Below are positions 10,432-22,357 of a stretch of 64,000 nt of DNA, piece by piece (the stretch's first letter is position 1; each line of letters begins with the position of its first letter). Made by a program: the position numbers and the translations under genes. Under the pieces are notes generated by a model, which did no database searches, was not told the DNA's origin, and was given only the letters and a program-made list of their open reading frames with translations. The stretch is from assembly GCA_020740775.1 (NCBI GenBank), contig JAHEWK010000011.1:1860001-1924000 (forward strand). The letters are read 5' to 3'. This DNA comes from Ilyonectria destructans (Eukaryota; Ascomycota; Sordariomycetes; Hypocreales; Nectriaceae).

Positions 10432-13124
10432 ATGAAGGAAACCTCCTCTGAAACCCCCAATATAAATGGCAGTCGTTTTACACCCAACGCGGTCGTGACT
10501 GACTCGACGACGTCATCATCCCACCAAACCCAGGACTTGAACCTGAACAACAACGAGAACAACTTCACCAACAGCCCCAATGGCATCCCTGGCAACGATG
10601 GCGGTCTCGACGAGAAGTCCTCCGTCATCAATGGCTTCAATGCCCCCGTCACAACGACGTCTGGCCAGTTCCCACCTGCTATGTCTACGCAGGTTGAGAG
10701 GTCGGGGCCTGTCGTAGAGTCGCCCTCCAAGGCTGAGGAGCAGACCACAACCACAACCCCCGAACCTAAGAAGAAGAGATCCATCATCGACGAGATCCGC
10801 CGCAATGGTCGGTTGGCCGTCACCTACAGCTGGCTCAATGCCCTGCTCATCTTTGTCCCCATCGGTATCATCGTCGCCTCCATCGACGGTATCCACGGTG
10901 GTATTGTCTTTGGCATGAACGCAGTCGCCATCATCCCGCTCGCCGGTCTGCTGGCATTTGCCACCGAGTCCGTCGCCCGGGAGATGGGAGACGCCCTCGG
11001 CGCCCTGCTTAATGTCACCTTTGGAAATGCTGTGGAACTCATCATTTTGTATGTCACAGCCTTACTACCACGAACCCTAAGACTACGAACTAACCATGGT
11101 GCTTTAGCATGTATGTCACCTCGCAAATGCCGTTTCGGCGAGAGAGAGCGAGAAGCCCACAAAGGCATTATCATATCAATCGAGTCTTGTATCATTAGTT
11201 TTGTCATGTTCCCTCTTGCTAACCTGAGTCCTCTTAACCTAATGCAGCATTGCACTTGTCAAGGTATGTTCTTGTCACGATTTGACCAAACAGGGTTGCT
11301 AACAACAGACCACAGAATGAAATTCGTATCGTCCAGGCCTCGTTGCTGGGATCGATATTGGCGAACCTGCTTCTTATCCTGGGCATGGGTTTCTTCTTGG
11401 GTGGCTTACGCTACCGTGAGCAGGTATTTTACTCTCCTCCCTGGCTGCATGGCCTTGGCTGACTGTTATGTATAGATCTACAACAGCACAGTGACCCAGA
11501 TGAGCGCTTGTTTGCTCAGTCTGAGTGTCATTAGTCTGGTACTTCCCGTACGTTGTTCAACTCTCGCTCTTAAGAATAATATTCTAACTGTGCTTAGACC
11601 GCTTTCCATGCCTCCTTCAGCGACACCAAGCTCGCTGATGCCCAATCGCTCAAGATCAGTCGCGGAACCAGTGTCGTAAGTCTATCACCGATCATTCCCT
11701 TGGTCGTGTTGCTTATGAGTCTCTAGATTCTGCTCCTCGTCTATCTCGTCTACCTCCTGTTCCAGCTCAAGTCTCACGCGTACATGTATGAGTCAACGCC
11801 TCAGCATATTGTCGACGCCGAGTCGACGCCGGGACCAGCAGCCGCGTGGTTGGACTCGTCCAGCTCCGATGACAGCTCTTCATCTAGTTCATCCTCCGAT
11901 GACTCTGATCACTCTCAAGGTACTATGCGTAAGAAGATGAAGAAGGTCCTTCGAAGCAGACGCAGACGCAAGTCAACCGCCTCTTCCACCGATACCAACA
12001 ACACCAAGGCCACTGGTACCGCTTCCTTCGTCGCTAGCCGCGAAAACGAGGCTGTCTCCGAAGCTTCCAATTCTCGACCCAAGTTCCCTCGATTCCCCTC
12101 TGTTGAAGGCAGTGAAGAGGCCGTCGAGGACGAGGAACCCCGTCGCCACCACAAACGCCGCCATCGCCGACACAGGTATCGCAAGAGCAAGAAGAACGCT
12201 CTTGATGAGGACAATGAAGACAGCATTCTCGCTGAACCCAAAGTGAAATTCGACAGCAATGCCCGAGCTGGTGGCGATGGTGAGCCTCGACGTGTCGATT
12301 TCGCAGTCCAGAACGAAGATCAGACCGAAAATCTCGAGATCGATTCCGGAGCGGAAGGCAGTGGCCGACTACCATTCCCCATTCTACGTGGAATCTCCAT
12401 CAAGAACCTTACGCCCACTGTCTTTGGACAGAATCCAAAGACAGGCATCGCGCCCCCTGTTCCACACGGCCATGTTCCCCGGGTTCGCTATGGCATTCGA
12501 CGCACCAACTCGCTCCCAGACCGCCTTAACCAGCATCAATTCCGTCCTCCTGGCGCCATGTTACCTGCCCAAATCCCGTTGATGGCACTCAGTGCCGGAA
12601 CCGATCCTGTGAATGAGGATGACGAGGAGAAACACTTGTCTCGAGCTGGCTCCGTCGTGCTCCTGCTCGTTTCTACTGCTTTAGTTGCAGTTTGTGCCGA
12701 GTTCCTTGTCGGCTCTATTGAAGAGGTCGTTGCCACCTCGTCGATTGGCGAGATCTTTATTGGTTTGATCATCCTACCTATTGTCGGCAACGCCGCGGAA
12801 CACGTAACAGCTGTCACTGTTGCGATGAAGAACAAGATGGACCTGGCTATTGGTGTTGCGGTAGGCAGCTCCATCCAGATTGCTCTTTTCATCACGCCGC
12901 TGGTGGTCATTCTGGGATGGATCATGGACCGTGAAATGACGTTGTACTTCACTCTGTTTGAGACGGTCTGTCTCTTCGTGTCGGCATTCATCGTCAACTT
13001 TCTGGTCCTGGATGGCAGGAGTAACTACCTTGAGGGCGCACTGCTCTGTGCAGTGTACCTGATCATCAGTGTCGTGGCCTTTTACTACCCCGACGAAGAC
13101 CAGGCTAGCTCTTGGGGAGCATAA
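10432..13124 (+). CDS. Vacuolar Ca2+/H+ exchanger (CAX/VCX1 family)
   Basis: Best model has seven exons: 10432-11048, 11108-11110, 11248-11263, 11316-11423, 11476-11547, 11598-11675 and 11727-13124, giving about 763 residues. The two family signature repeats are present: GNAVELI in the first half and [13 protein letters not shown] near residue 652. Hydrophobic segments flank both. Family knowledge: these antiporters use the vacuolar proton gradient to move cytosolic Ca2+ (sometimes Mn2+) into the vacuole. A roughly 280-residue hydrophilic loop (about 320-600) separates the halves; it begins with a Ser/Asp-rich run and continues with His/Arg/Lys-rich stretches, making the protein far longer than yeast Vcx1 (about 410 residues). 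Exon 2 is only three nucleotides and exon 3 sixteen. Without exon 2 the protein would lose one residue in a conserved helix. The start at 10432 is the first ATG of the frame. Confidence 0.88.
11108..11110 (+). other. Probable 3-nt microexon of the exchanger gene
   Basis: The trinucleotide CAT lies between two well-formed introns. The upstream one (11049-11107) has donor GTATGT, branch ACTAAC at about 11089-11094 and acceptor TTTAG. The downstream one (11111-11247) has donor GTATGT and acceptor GCAG. Including CAT gives ELIIFIIALVKNE, the same spacing as ELIVSIIALKK of yeast Vcx1 (quoted from memory); a single 199-nt intron gives a one-residue deletion there. The phase is preserved either way, so only the length match and the splice signals decide. 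Confidence 0.65.
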
Positions 13125-14041
13125 GGGGTCATTGCACGCACCTAACCCTAGATGGACAGTGTTAATGACGTGGTCAAGCTGATGGCCGGTGAGGGCATCT
13201 AACGGCGAACTAGAAATTGGGTGGATAGGTTGAGTCAAGTTATTGCCCAAACATGGCATTGAGAAACATGTTTAGTTAACTAGATAGTTATCAACCAAAT
13301 GACATAGCTATGGTGGTTTCCTTACGGAAGCATCATAGATGATGTTTTCTCTCCAGTTTTTCTGATACATGTGATTTTTTGCCTAGCGGAGTGATAACGA
13401 AGACGAGATGTGGATTTGTAAAATGAACTTTGCTGCTTTCTTTGAAGGTCAAATTGCGTTCACTATTCGGACGTTTATCCTAAACGCGCCACAATATGGC
13501 GGCTACTCCAGTGACCGAAGCAAGGTTGGTCGCGTACATGGTCAAATTAGGTGTACTTTTAACCCTTGCTGCCAAGCCACTGAAAGAGGTCACCCCCGCA
13601 TGTAGTGTCCTAACGCGGCAATCCGCCAAGGTCTGGAGCTCACGTTGTAATAAAACGTACTCCGTATGGACCATGAGAGGAAGATAGCTCAACGACCAGC
13701 GGGCACAGCCACAAAAACGCGGGTGCCGGACCATCTCAACATCTGCTGACGTTGCGTGACAGTAACGGTGACGGTTGCGGTGACGATGAGGCCTCTTTGA
13801 TTTTAGCCTTTTCTGCCTGGTTTCTTCAATAGGCAGTCAATTGGCCTTTGTTCCGTTCTGTCTCACCTGTCCTGTCCCGTGTTTGTGACTCTGTTTGTGA
13901 TTGCGAAGGGAAGGCGCAATCGAAACAACATCCCTCCCTTGCTCTCCAGGTGCTTCCACAAAGTTGTCAACCTTCATCCTCATTTCGCGCTCCATCCCAC
14001 ATCACCTAAGGAAGCCGAAGCCCCTCGCAACATCGCCAGCC
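13125..14041. other. Intergenic region before SPRY-protein gene
   Basis: This holds the presumed 3' end of the exchanger and the promoter of the next gene. A TACTCCGTA nonamer occurs at 13658-13666. The frame of the downstream gene is open back to 13901, but the only codon there is a non-ATG start, so I treat 13880-14041 as leader. Confidence 0.5.
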
Positions 14042-15478
14042 ATGTGTTTTGGCAGCAAGGACGAGCGCGACGACGAGCCCGCGCCGCGACCGGCGCAGAG
14101 GCCCGTCTCACCACCGCAGAGCCACCCCATGGGTGACGTCAAGAACAGCAGCTACATGCCGCAGAACACGCCCGGACGGTCGTCGGGAGGGCCCAGCTAC
14201 GCGCCTCCGGAGGGACCTCCGCCGGATCGGAAGACGGCCCAGTATGCGCCGCCGTCGGGGCCGCCTCCGGGACAGTCGTCGCAGCAGCAGTTCGCTCCTC
14301 CTTCGGGGCCTCCTCCGGGACAATCGCAGTATGAGTATGCACCGCCTTCTGGGCCGCCCCCCGGGCAGTCGTCTCAGCAGTATGATGCTCCTCCAGGACC
14401 ACCTCCAGGACAATCGCCGCAGCATGAGTATGCGCCGCCTTCTGGGCCACCACCTGGACAGTCGTCGCAGCAACAATTCGCCCCTCCTCCCGGGCCTCCT
14501 CCGGGACGCTCATCACAGCAGGAGTATGCACCACCCTCGGGACCACCCCCTGGACAGTCCTCACAACAGCATTATGCTCCTCCTCCGGGTCCCCCGCCAG
14601 GCTCAAACGACTGGATCCAGCCTCCATCCGGCCCTCCGCCTTCTGCCGCGAAGCAGCCCCAGCATGATTGGGAAGTAGCCGTCCCCGATACGTCTCTGTT
14701 CCCACCGCCGCCGGCCATCTTTAGTGGCTACGACAGGTCCCCGACCAGCAACGCCACTGAGGACGACGCCATCGCCGGCGAGGATTGGTGTGAGCAGTAC
14801 CCCCTAACGCGGCCCATCATCCTCGACCAGCTCGCCAGCACGGCTCTGGAGGCGGGCAACATCCGTCTCATGGAGCCTGCGGGCTTCAATGGCAAGCTCA
14901 CCTGGCTCAAGCCCGGCCAGTGGGACGGCTACACGGCCAAGAACTCGCCTGACCGTTGCATCATCGGGTATCCTCCGCTCTACTCCGTCACCCAGCACGA
15001 CCCTCTGCGCTCTGGCCGCCCCAAGACCATCTACTACGAGGTGAAGTTGCGCGACAACAGCCCTACCGTCTTCCTAGGCCTCGGCTTCACGGCTCTCCCC
15101 TACCCGTCCTTCCGAATGCCGGGCTGGCATCGCGGCAGTCTGGCTGTCCACGGTGATGACGGTCACAAGTACGTCAATGACCGCTGGGGCGGTAAGGACT
15201 TCACCGACGAGTTCCGTCGCGGCGACACCTACGGCATTGGAATGACGTTCCGCGCTGTCGGCCAGGCCAAGCCCCAGGTCGACATCTTCTTCACCCGCAA
15301 CGGCACCATGACCGGTGGTTGGGCGCTGCATGAGGAGACCGACGCCGAGCAGGACCTGCCCGTGACGGGGATGGAGGGCTTGCACGATCTGAGCTGCGCC
15401 ATTGGAACGTATGATGCCGTGGCTTTTGAGGTTATTTTTGATGCCGCGAAGTGGTTGTATAACCCCTATCAAGTCTGA
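14042..15478 (+). CDS. SPRY-domain protein with proline/glycine tandem repeats
   Basis: Single exon of about 478 residues. I chose the ATG at 14042 (MCFGSKDE...) over the longer open frame because the upstream part has no ATG start and reads like leader. Residues about 53-205 hold ten units of a 14-16-residue repeat, consensus YAPPSGPPPGQSSQQ, diverging at both ends. The C-terminal half (about 240-478) is a SPRY/B30.2-type fold: a Trp-rich strand region with YYEVKL, FLGLGF and GDTYGIGM motifs and the typical final strands. No membrane segment is visible, unlike the yeast SPRY proteins Ssh4 and Ear1. SPRY domains bind partner proteins; the partner here is unknown. The second residue is Cys, so N-terminal lipidation is conceivable but unproven. 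Confidence 0.8.
   Translation: MCFGSKDERDDEPAPRPAQRPVSPPQSHPMGDVKNSSYMPQNTPGRSSGGPSYAPPEGPPPDRKTAQYAPPSGPPPGQSSQQQFAPPSGPPPGQSQYEYAPPSGPPPGQSSQQYDAPPGPPPGQSPQHEYAPPSGPPPGQSSQQQFAPPPGPPPGRSSQQEYAPPSGPPPGQSSQQHYAPPPGPPPGSNDWIQPPSGPPPSAAKQPQHDWEVAVPDTSLFPPPPAIFSGYDRSPTSNATEDDAIAGEDWCEQYPLTRPIILDQLASTALEAGNIRLMEPAGFNGKLTWLKPGQWDGYTAKNSPDRCIIGYPPLYSVTQHDPLRSGRPKTIYYEVKLRDNSPTVFLGLGFTALPYPSFRMPGWHRGSLAVHGDDGHKYVNDRWGGKDFTDEFRRGDTYGIGMTFRAVGQAKPQVDIFFTRNGTMTGGWALHEETDAEQDLPVTGMEGLHDLSCAIGTYDAVAFEVIFDAAKWLYNPYQV
14198..14655 (+). repeat. In-frame coding minisatellite (about 45-48 bp unit, ten copies)
   Basis: The DNA encoding the YAPPSGPPPGQ repeats is a degenerate tandem array with unit length a multiple of three, so copy changes keep the frame. 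Central units are most alike and end units most diverged, the usual pattern for arrays changing by unequal exchange or slippage. Confidence 0.8.
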
Positions 15479-16348
15479 GTGTGAATACACTTAGAGGCGG
15501 ATCAAGGACTGGACTTGCTGGGTATTCGTTTTTTTAGTGCCGAGAGAGATTTCCTATTAGCATGTACATATTCAAGCACCCAGTTGGTACCACTTCCCAT
15601 TAGACTACATCGATACGAGGGGTGTCTTGCGATTAAAACCATTAGAATTTCCCAACTGTCATACCCGGGCCCCGGCCCGAGGACCGTAACGTGAAGTCGC
15701 ATTCTACATCCTCGGGAGTGACGAGGAACATTCTTGACCCCATCACGAAATTCATAGGTTAAGATGTAAGAGAGAGAAAAGTACGTCGAGGGAGACGAGC
15801 TCCTTTGAGGATGTGTCGAGCAAGGTCTCGGAGATGATTGTATAAAGTTACAAATTTTCAAAGGGGACATGGCGTCACAGCGGTGGGGAGTTTCTATTTC
15901 CACACTCTTGCGGCTCTTTCAAATCAGGCTCTCAATGCAGAGCAAGAGGAGAAAAGAGGCGCAAACCAGGTCTGCAATCCTTCTGCTGCGTATGAAGCTG
16001 ACAGGGATCTCGCGTGCATCTCGCGCGTGGGGCAAATCAAGCAAACCTATTGCCGGATCGTCAGTTCTTCAGGGTATGAGTACATGGGCACAGGCCGAGG
16101 TGTTCACGGCAATTATGGCGAGTGGAATGGACTTCGGACGGTGAATGTGATACAAGTGATGAGAGGTTGGATGTTGAGGGTGATGCATATAGCGGGGTGC
16201 CACGCCGTCTTTAACAGCGCCGCTCCCACCCGCTTAGTTGCAACCCCACCATTGATTGGAGCTCCAGCCTAAGAGTAGTGGTTCGCGACTTTCAGAGTCG
16301 CGCAGCAAGTGCTCTGCCCAACCCCGAATTTCCTCATACATCGCCACC
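15479..16348. other. Intergenic region upstream of Psy4 gene
   Basis: No gene is recognised. Short open frames around 15838-16272 lack motifs. The stretch just before 16349 ends in GCCACC, a good translation-start context for the next gene. Confidence 0.5.
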
Positions 16349-17829
16349 ATGGAGGTAGACAGTGACAATGGTCTGCTCAGCAGAGTCGCATTAGGCACCC
16401 CAGTTGAGATGTGAGTTCTGCTTCATCCCCAGACCCGTCTACCGGCCCATATCTGACCCTGAGGACGCAGAGACACCTGGCCTGGCTTGCGCAGTGACAT
16501 GCTCGCGCGACTTGAAGAGGTATGTCCCCTCCGCTCGACTTCGCAAAGAAGCGTATCAACTGACAGAGTCTTCCTCCCATCGAATAGATCGCACATAACG
16601 AGTTCCCCATCCCCAATCTTCCTCCTCCTCAGGCCGCCCCCCGGCCCACCTCCGAACCACACGTGTCTCCGCTCCCATCGTCACCTCTGGATCAGTCTTC
16701 GCAAGAAACCAACAAGGAAAATGCGGCCACCGAATCGCTCCCGGCGACCCAACCCGTCGACTCAGGCGCGCTCCCAAAGCAGCTCGCTGACATGCTGACC
16801 GACATCACCACCCACCTCCAGACCTTCAACACATGCCCGCCGCACACCGTCCAACGACTCGCCGAGCTGATCCTCCAGCCCCGTGCGCACTACAAGGCGC
16901 TGACCACCTACCTCCATGCCGTCGACAGGGTGGTCCAGGTAACATCCGGGATTAGTACATACCCTCTTCCCCCGGCCATCCCAGACATGTCTTCCATGCA
17001 TCTCAATGGCGAGGACTCCAAGGACCCCGCTGTAACAGTTGCCTGGAGTAATCCCACGACAGCTGCCTTGGGGACGGACGAGGCCTTAGGAGGGGCCCTT
17101 TTGACCCCTATTCCATGGTTGACCAGACGGAGTCCCGAGGAGACCAATCATGATACACCCGGCGCGCAGATTCACAGCGAGAGCACCGAAACGATTGAAG
17201 GCCCTAATGGCGTCGGCAGTATTGAAACCGTCTCTGTGAGCGTTAATGGTGTTCCGTCGACTGGGCACGCAAGGGGTGTCACTCAAGGCGAGCTCCTTCG
17301 ACAGGAGCAGCGAGCAGGAGTCGTCCCGGTCAGCCAGCTTTCACGCGCCCAGGAAGCCATGGCTGAAGAGGAGCGCACTCAGGTGGCGGAGGGCGAGGAT
17401 GGGGAACCACGAGAGGATGAAGAGACGCCACATGCAAGAGGGCCCGAGGAGATTGGCGTCAACGACACAGGCCTCCAGGCTACCACGACAAGCTACGTCG
17501 GCGAGGACGGTCTCGAGATGGAGGGCATTGACGTTGAAGCAGCAGTTGGGAGGAAGCATGACAAGGAAACCAGTGCAGAAGAGAATGGGGATGGTGGGAA
17601 TGAAGTCAAGAGCCCTAGCGCAGAGAGCGTAGGGACGAAGCGTGAGGCAGAACAAGACCTAGAGAGTGAGTCTTCGAAGAAGGCCAAGGAGGATGCGGAA
17701 GATGGGGACAAAGACAAGGATGAAGCCGATGCAGATGCCACTGAAAAGGAAACTGAGGAAAAGGAAGCAGCGGTCTCTGCTGAAGAAGCCACTCCGGATG
17801 AGGATGGCGACAAGATGGACACGAAATAG
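16349..17829 (+). CDS. PSY4: Protein phosphatase 4 regulatory subunit 2 (Psy4/PPP4R2)
   Basis: Three exons (16349-16410, 16471-16519, 16588-17829) give about 450 residues in continuous phase; introns are 60 and 68 nt. The start is the ATG inside GCCACCATGG. The N-terminal 150 residues carry the PPP4R2 fold: the TWPGLRSDMLARLEE helix, FPIPNLP, and the helix pair around PPHTVQRLAELILQP and HYKALTTYLHAVDRVVQV. The rest is acidic and rich in Glu, Asp and Lys with no domain. Family knowledge: R2/Psy4 binds the PP4 catalytic subunit with R3/Psy2 and directs dephosphorylation of gamma-H2A and other DNA-damage targets in the nucleus. The first two exons are too short to stand out as open frames, so a gene finder that skips them would start inside exon 3. 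Confidence 0.88.
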
Positions 17830-18778
17830 GAAGGGGGACGGGCTGAGCCGGGACAGGGCTCACGATGAGATTGAATGATACCACGAGGCAGATTTTGGAA
17901 TTGTACCACCAATAGATTCACTTGGAACTAATAGAAAATGCCAGTCGGCGTTTGCTCCCAGACATGATTGATGTTGTTGTGAAGCTGTGAGCACTGGCAT
18001 TCGATGCGATGTGTCGAAATAGTCTCCGTGTTCGAAATAACTAGATTTGTATTGGGACCTGTCTGCTATCGAAAACATGCAGAGTCCAATTGAGAGGCCG
18101 AGACACACACGACGGTAATTCGTTGCAGGCAATGGGGCTCCCACTCAGCGCTTTGGCTATGACAACGCATTAAGCAGATCGAAGCTTGAAACAAACCCCG
18201 CCTCCTCATGAAATACCTAGCCATGGACTATAATATTGATGGACTTTCGCATAATAAAAGAGGTTTGGAAATATTCGGGATAATTATGACCGAAAAGCCC
18301 AATAATCCATACGCATATTATTTGTTTTTATTTAGACATCGTCATCGCTGTCAAAACAGCATGTCGTCCCTTGCTTGATCAAGCCACCAAGTGGATGACA
18401 GCATGGTTGCCGTGGCGACAAGCGCCCTGTCATGTTGATCCCAGCCACACGGGCCCGCACTATGGAAACATCCGCGTGTATTTACTCTAAACAGCCCTGC
18501 TGCAACAACACCGCCTGCAGGCAACCCCTCCACACCGCCAGGATCGAGGACCGAGCATTTGAAGATTGAGGATTTGTGTGAGACCGACACGCGACATCCT
18601 CCTTTTCCACCTCACACCTTGTTTAATATCTCCATCCCAACCGAGCAAACGACTACTGGGCGTGTAACAGACAACGTCCATCTCCAACCCGCCTGCTCAG
18701 GCCAAGCCCTCACCACAACCGCCCATCCTGGCTTTCCAACGCCATACGCGCTCCGATCGGGAGCAGAGCCGCATCGGA
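17830..18778. other. Intergenic region between Psy4 and kinesin-5
   Basis: No gene is recognised. 18200-18340 is noticeably AT-rich (ATAATATTGATGG, ATAATAAAAG). The stretch from 18590 on is C-rich and probably the kinesin leader. Confidence 0.5.
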
Positions 18779-21700
18779 ATGGGCTCAAGTCTTCGTGCCG
18801 GCACCGGCAGCCGTCCCAGTGTAAGGCCAGGCACGAGGATGGTCTCATCCAGGCACGCCTCCGCCATGGCGACGCGCGCCGGCGCCGTGTCGCCCGCCGC
18901 GTCCATCGCTTCGACGAACACCATCGGCACAAAGCGCAAGGACCGCGACTTCGACGCCGACGCTGGCGTCGAGGAGACGAACATCAACGTCGTGGTGCGG
19001 TGCCGTGGCCGCAACGAACGTGAGGTTCGCGAGAACAGCAATGTCGTCGTCAGGACCGACACCGTCAAGGGCAAGAATGTCGAGCTTTCGATGGGGCCCA
19101 ACGCCATCAGCAATCGCTCGTACAACTTCGACCGCGTCTTCTCCCAGGCCGCCGACCAGAACATGATTTTTGACGACACGGTCAAGCCAATACTAGATGA
19201 GGTGGGTTTTGTGCGCCAACAATCCTGTCTATTGCTAACAATACCACCCACAGATGCTTGCTGGATACAACTGCACAATCTTCGCCTACGGCCAGACGGG
19301 CACGGGAAAGACGTACACCATGTCCGGTGACATGACCGATACTCTGGGACTTCTGTCCGACGACGCTGGTATCATCCCCCGCGTGTTATACCAGTTGTTC
19401 AACAAGCTCGAGCTTGAGGACGCCGAGAGCACCATCAAGTGCTCATTCATCGAGCTCTACAACGAGGAGCTGCGAGACTTGCTTTCCGTCGACGAGGGCG
19501 CCAAGCTAAAGATATACGACGACACATCACGACGCGGCCACTCCAGCACCGTCGTACAGGGCATGGAGGAAAAGCATATCAAGAACGCTACCGAAGGCAT
19601 CAAGGTGCTCCAGGAAGGTAGCTTGAAGCGTCAGGTTGCGGCGACCAAGTGCAATGACCTCAGCTCCCGTTCACACACCGTATTCACAATCACCACCTAC
19701 GTCAAGAAGCCAAATGAGAACGGCGTCGAGGCCCTCGTCAGCGCCGGCAAGCTGAACCTAGTCGATCTTGCTGGTAGCGAGAACATTCAACGGTCTGGAG
19801 CTGAGAACAAGCGCGCCGCTGAGGCAGGTCTTATCAACAAGTCCCTGCTAACACTTGGGCGAGTCATCAACGCCCTCGTCGACAAAAGCGCCCACATCCC
19901 CTACCGAGAGTCCAAGTTAACCCGCCTACTCCAAGACTCCCTTGGTGGTAGAACCAAAACGTGCATCATCGCCACGATTTCTCCCGCCAAAAGCAACCTA
20001 GAAGAGACCATCTCCACCCTTGATTATGCATTCCGAGCCAAGAACATTCGAAACAAGCCCCAGCTCAATCCAATGCTGGAGAAAAAGACACTGTTACGAG
20101 ACTTCACCATGGAGATTGAAAAACTAAAGAGCGAATTGATTTCAACCCGCCAGCGAAACGGCGTCTATCTGTCGAACGAGGTTTACGAGGAGATGACGGC
20201 CCAGACTGAGTCTCGTCGCATCGTTACTGAGGAGCAAGCGGCCAAGATCGAGACCCTGGAGAGCAACCTGCGCAACAAGGTTCAGGAGCTCTTCAATCTC
20301 GTATCAACTTTTATGGATATGAAGAAGGACCACGAATCCACCAAAGCTCAGCTCGACGATACGAAGGAGGTTTTGGACCAGACTGAGATTGTCTTGTCAG
20401 CAACTCGTAAGACCTTGGCCGAGGAGACACGGCTGAGAAAGGCGCATCAGAAGACGGAGGCAAAGCTAACAGAGATTGGTGGCCAACTCATCAACAAGCT
20501 CCAGAAGACGGTTCAGGATGTCGGCGGTTTGCACGCGAAAAACAAGCGCAAGTCAGATCTGCAGTCCCTAAACCGAGCTACTTGGGGCACATCTCAAGAC
20601 CAGGTTGCCGACGTGACGTCCATGGTGGAGCGACGGGTTCAAGAGTTCCAGCAGGAGCAGGAGGAACACATCGCCAACGTGTCTGCGCGGATGGAGAACT
20701 TTGTTGACGAGGAGCTAAGCAAGCTTTCTTCAACACAGACCTTCCTTGATGAGCACCTCGATATCTTTGTCGAGTCTAAGAAACAACTGCTTGATGAAAA
20801 GCAAAAGTCCAAGGACGAAATGGACGAATTTCTAGAGGAGATCAAGGAGGTGCGCGACAATGTCAAGGAGCGGATGGGCGAGAGCCTGCAGGCCATATCT
20901 CACTCTGCAGAGAGGATAGCTGCCGATATGTTGAACGAGATGACAGCCTTTCACGGCCAGGTAAGTTGGTCTTGGAAACAGTAATGTTGTGTAGGACTAA
21001 CGCGGTACAGCTTCACACATCATACAGCTCACTCGGCAAGGACTGCAAAGTGGTCTTCGAGGATCTCATCAAGCAGATCACTGTCCAGCGCACCGAGTCG
21101 GACAATCTCAGACGCCAACTCCAGGCCGCGACGAACACCATTGTGCTACAAAACGCCACCATCTCCACTCGCATCCAGGAGGCCCTACAAGAGGAGCGTC
21201 GGCAGGCAGTTGAGGAACGACAGAAGCTCGTGACCCAAATCGCAGGCCTGATCAACACCCATGCTGTGACCCAAGAGACTCGTCTTGTCGAACAGGCAAC
21301 TCTGATCCAGAAGAGCGTGGCCGAGTCCAACACTTCCCTTGAGGAGGCCGTGGCTCAGTATGACCAGGGTATGGAGGATTGGGATCAGAAGGAGGGCGAG
21401 CTGCTGGATGAGTTCAAGAAGTCTCGTGACCAGCTCAAGACGAAGCTCAAGGACGACTGGACGGCAGCCAGCGAACACAGCACCTCGATCCAGACCACGG
21501 CCAAGTCTGTCCATGCGGAGACGGTTCGCGTTGTGGACGAACAGATCAAGGATCTGGATGTCCAGATGGAAGCCCTTGACGACTTCGTCACTCGTGCCAA
21601 GTCGGAGAACGCGCACCACCACGAGACTCATACACAATCAGCCCAGGCCCTGTCCACCACGGTTGAGGAGTCGTTTGACAACATCTCGGCCCACTTCAAG

Positions 21701-22357
21701 TCGACATTTGAGCGCGTCAAGAACCTGGGCGAGGAGATGGACGCAGACCTCGGCGATCTTGAAGGCCAGCTGGAGCCCCTTGGCGACCAACTCTGCCAAC
21801 CACTGTCTAATCTCCGTGAAGACATGGCAAGCACAGCTCTCCAAGAGTACCAATCCACGGGTCAAACGCCAGCCAAGGTGCAATATCACTACCCCACCGA
21901 TCTCCCTCGCACCGAGGATCACGATCTCATCATTGCGCGTGTCGATGACCCGCCCACGCCGACGAGAGACCCCGACAGCTTCGATAAGGATACAACCATC
22001 GTCTTCGCCGATCTCGACTGCCCTCAGAAGATGATGACGTCGCCGCCGCGTGCGCCGCCTCGCACTTCCATCGTGAGTGCCCCGGACCACGGCCACAGCC
22101 TACTAGGTATGAGCCTCCGCGAGGTTAACCCCAACGTCACGAGCAATCTGACGACGGGTTGCATCGGCTTCGATCCTCGTGCCAGTATCATCTCCATGCC
22201 AGCTGAGCGCACGATGCCGCTATTCAAGCGCAGCACCCGTGCCACGCGCAGTACCAGGAAGCAGGCTAGCAGCGTCATCGTCGAGGGCAGCGAGAACCTC
22301 CCGTTGGCAGATTTTTCGCGGAGTGTTTCTAGGAGGAAGAGCCCGAGGCTTAACTAA
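18779..22357 (+). CDS. bimC: Kinesin-5 mitotic motor (BimC/Cut7/Eg5 family)
   Basis: Three exons (18779-19201, 19254-20960, 21011-22357) give about 1158 residues, close to the length of Aspergillus BimC. A basic tail of about 60 residues precedes the motor domain, which starts at NINVVVRCRGRN, has the P-loop GQTGTGKT near 154-161, switch I NDLSSRSH, switch II DLAGSE and the NKSLLTLGRVI helix. A long coiled-coil stalk follows. The C-terminal BimC box is visible as TPAKVQYHYPTDLPRTE; its Thr-Pro is the usual Cdk1 site. Family knowledge: tetrameric plus-end motor that crosslinks and slides antiparallel spindle microtubules for spindle-pole separation. The last residues, SRRKSPRLN, form a basic tail. 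Its 3' end faces the Rrn9 gene. Confidence 0.95.

Noticed and set aside
13901..14041. Longer N-terminus for the SPRY protein
   Set aside because: The open frame upstream lacks an ATG start and reads like untranslated leader; MCFGSK at 14042 is a better start.
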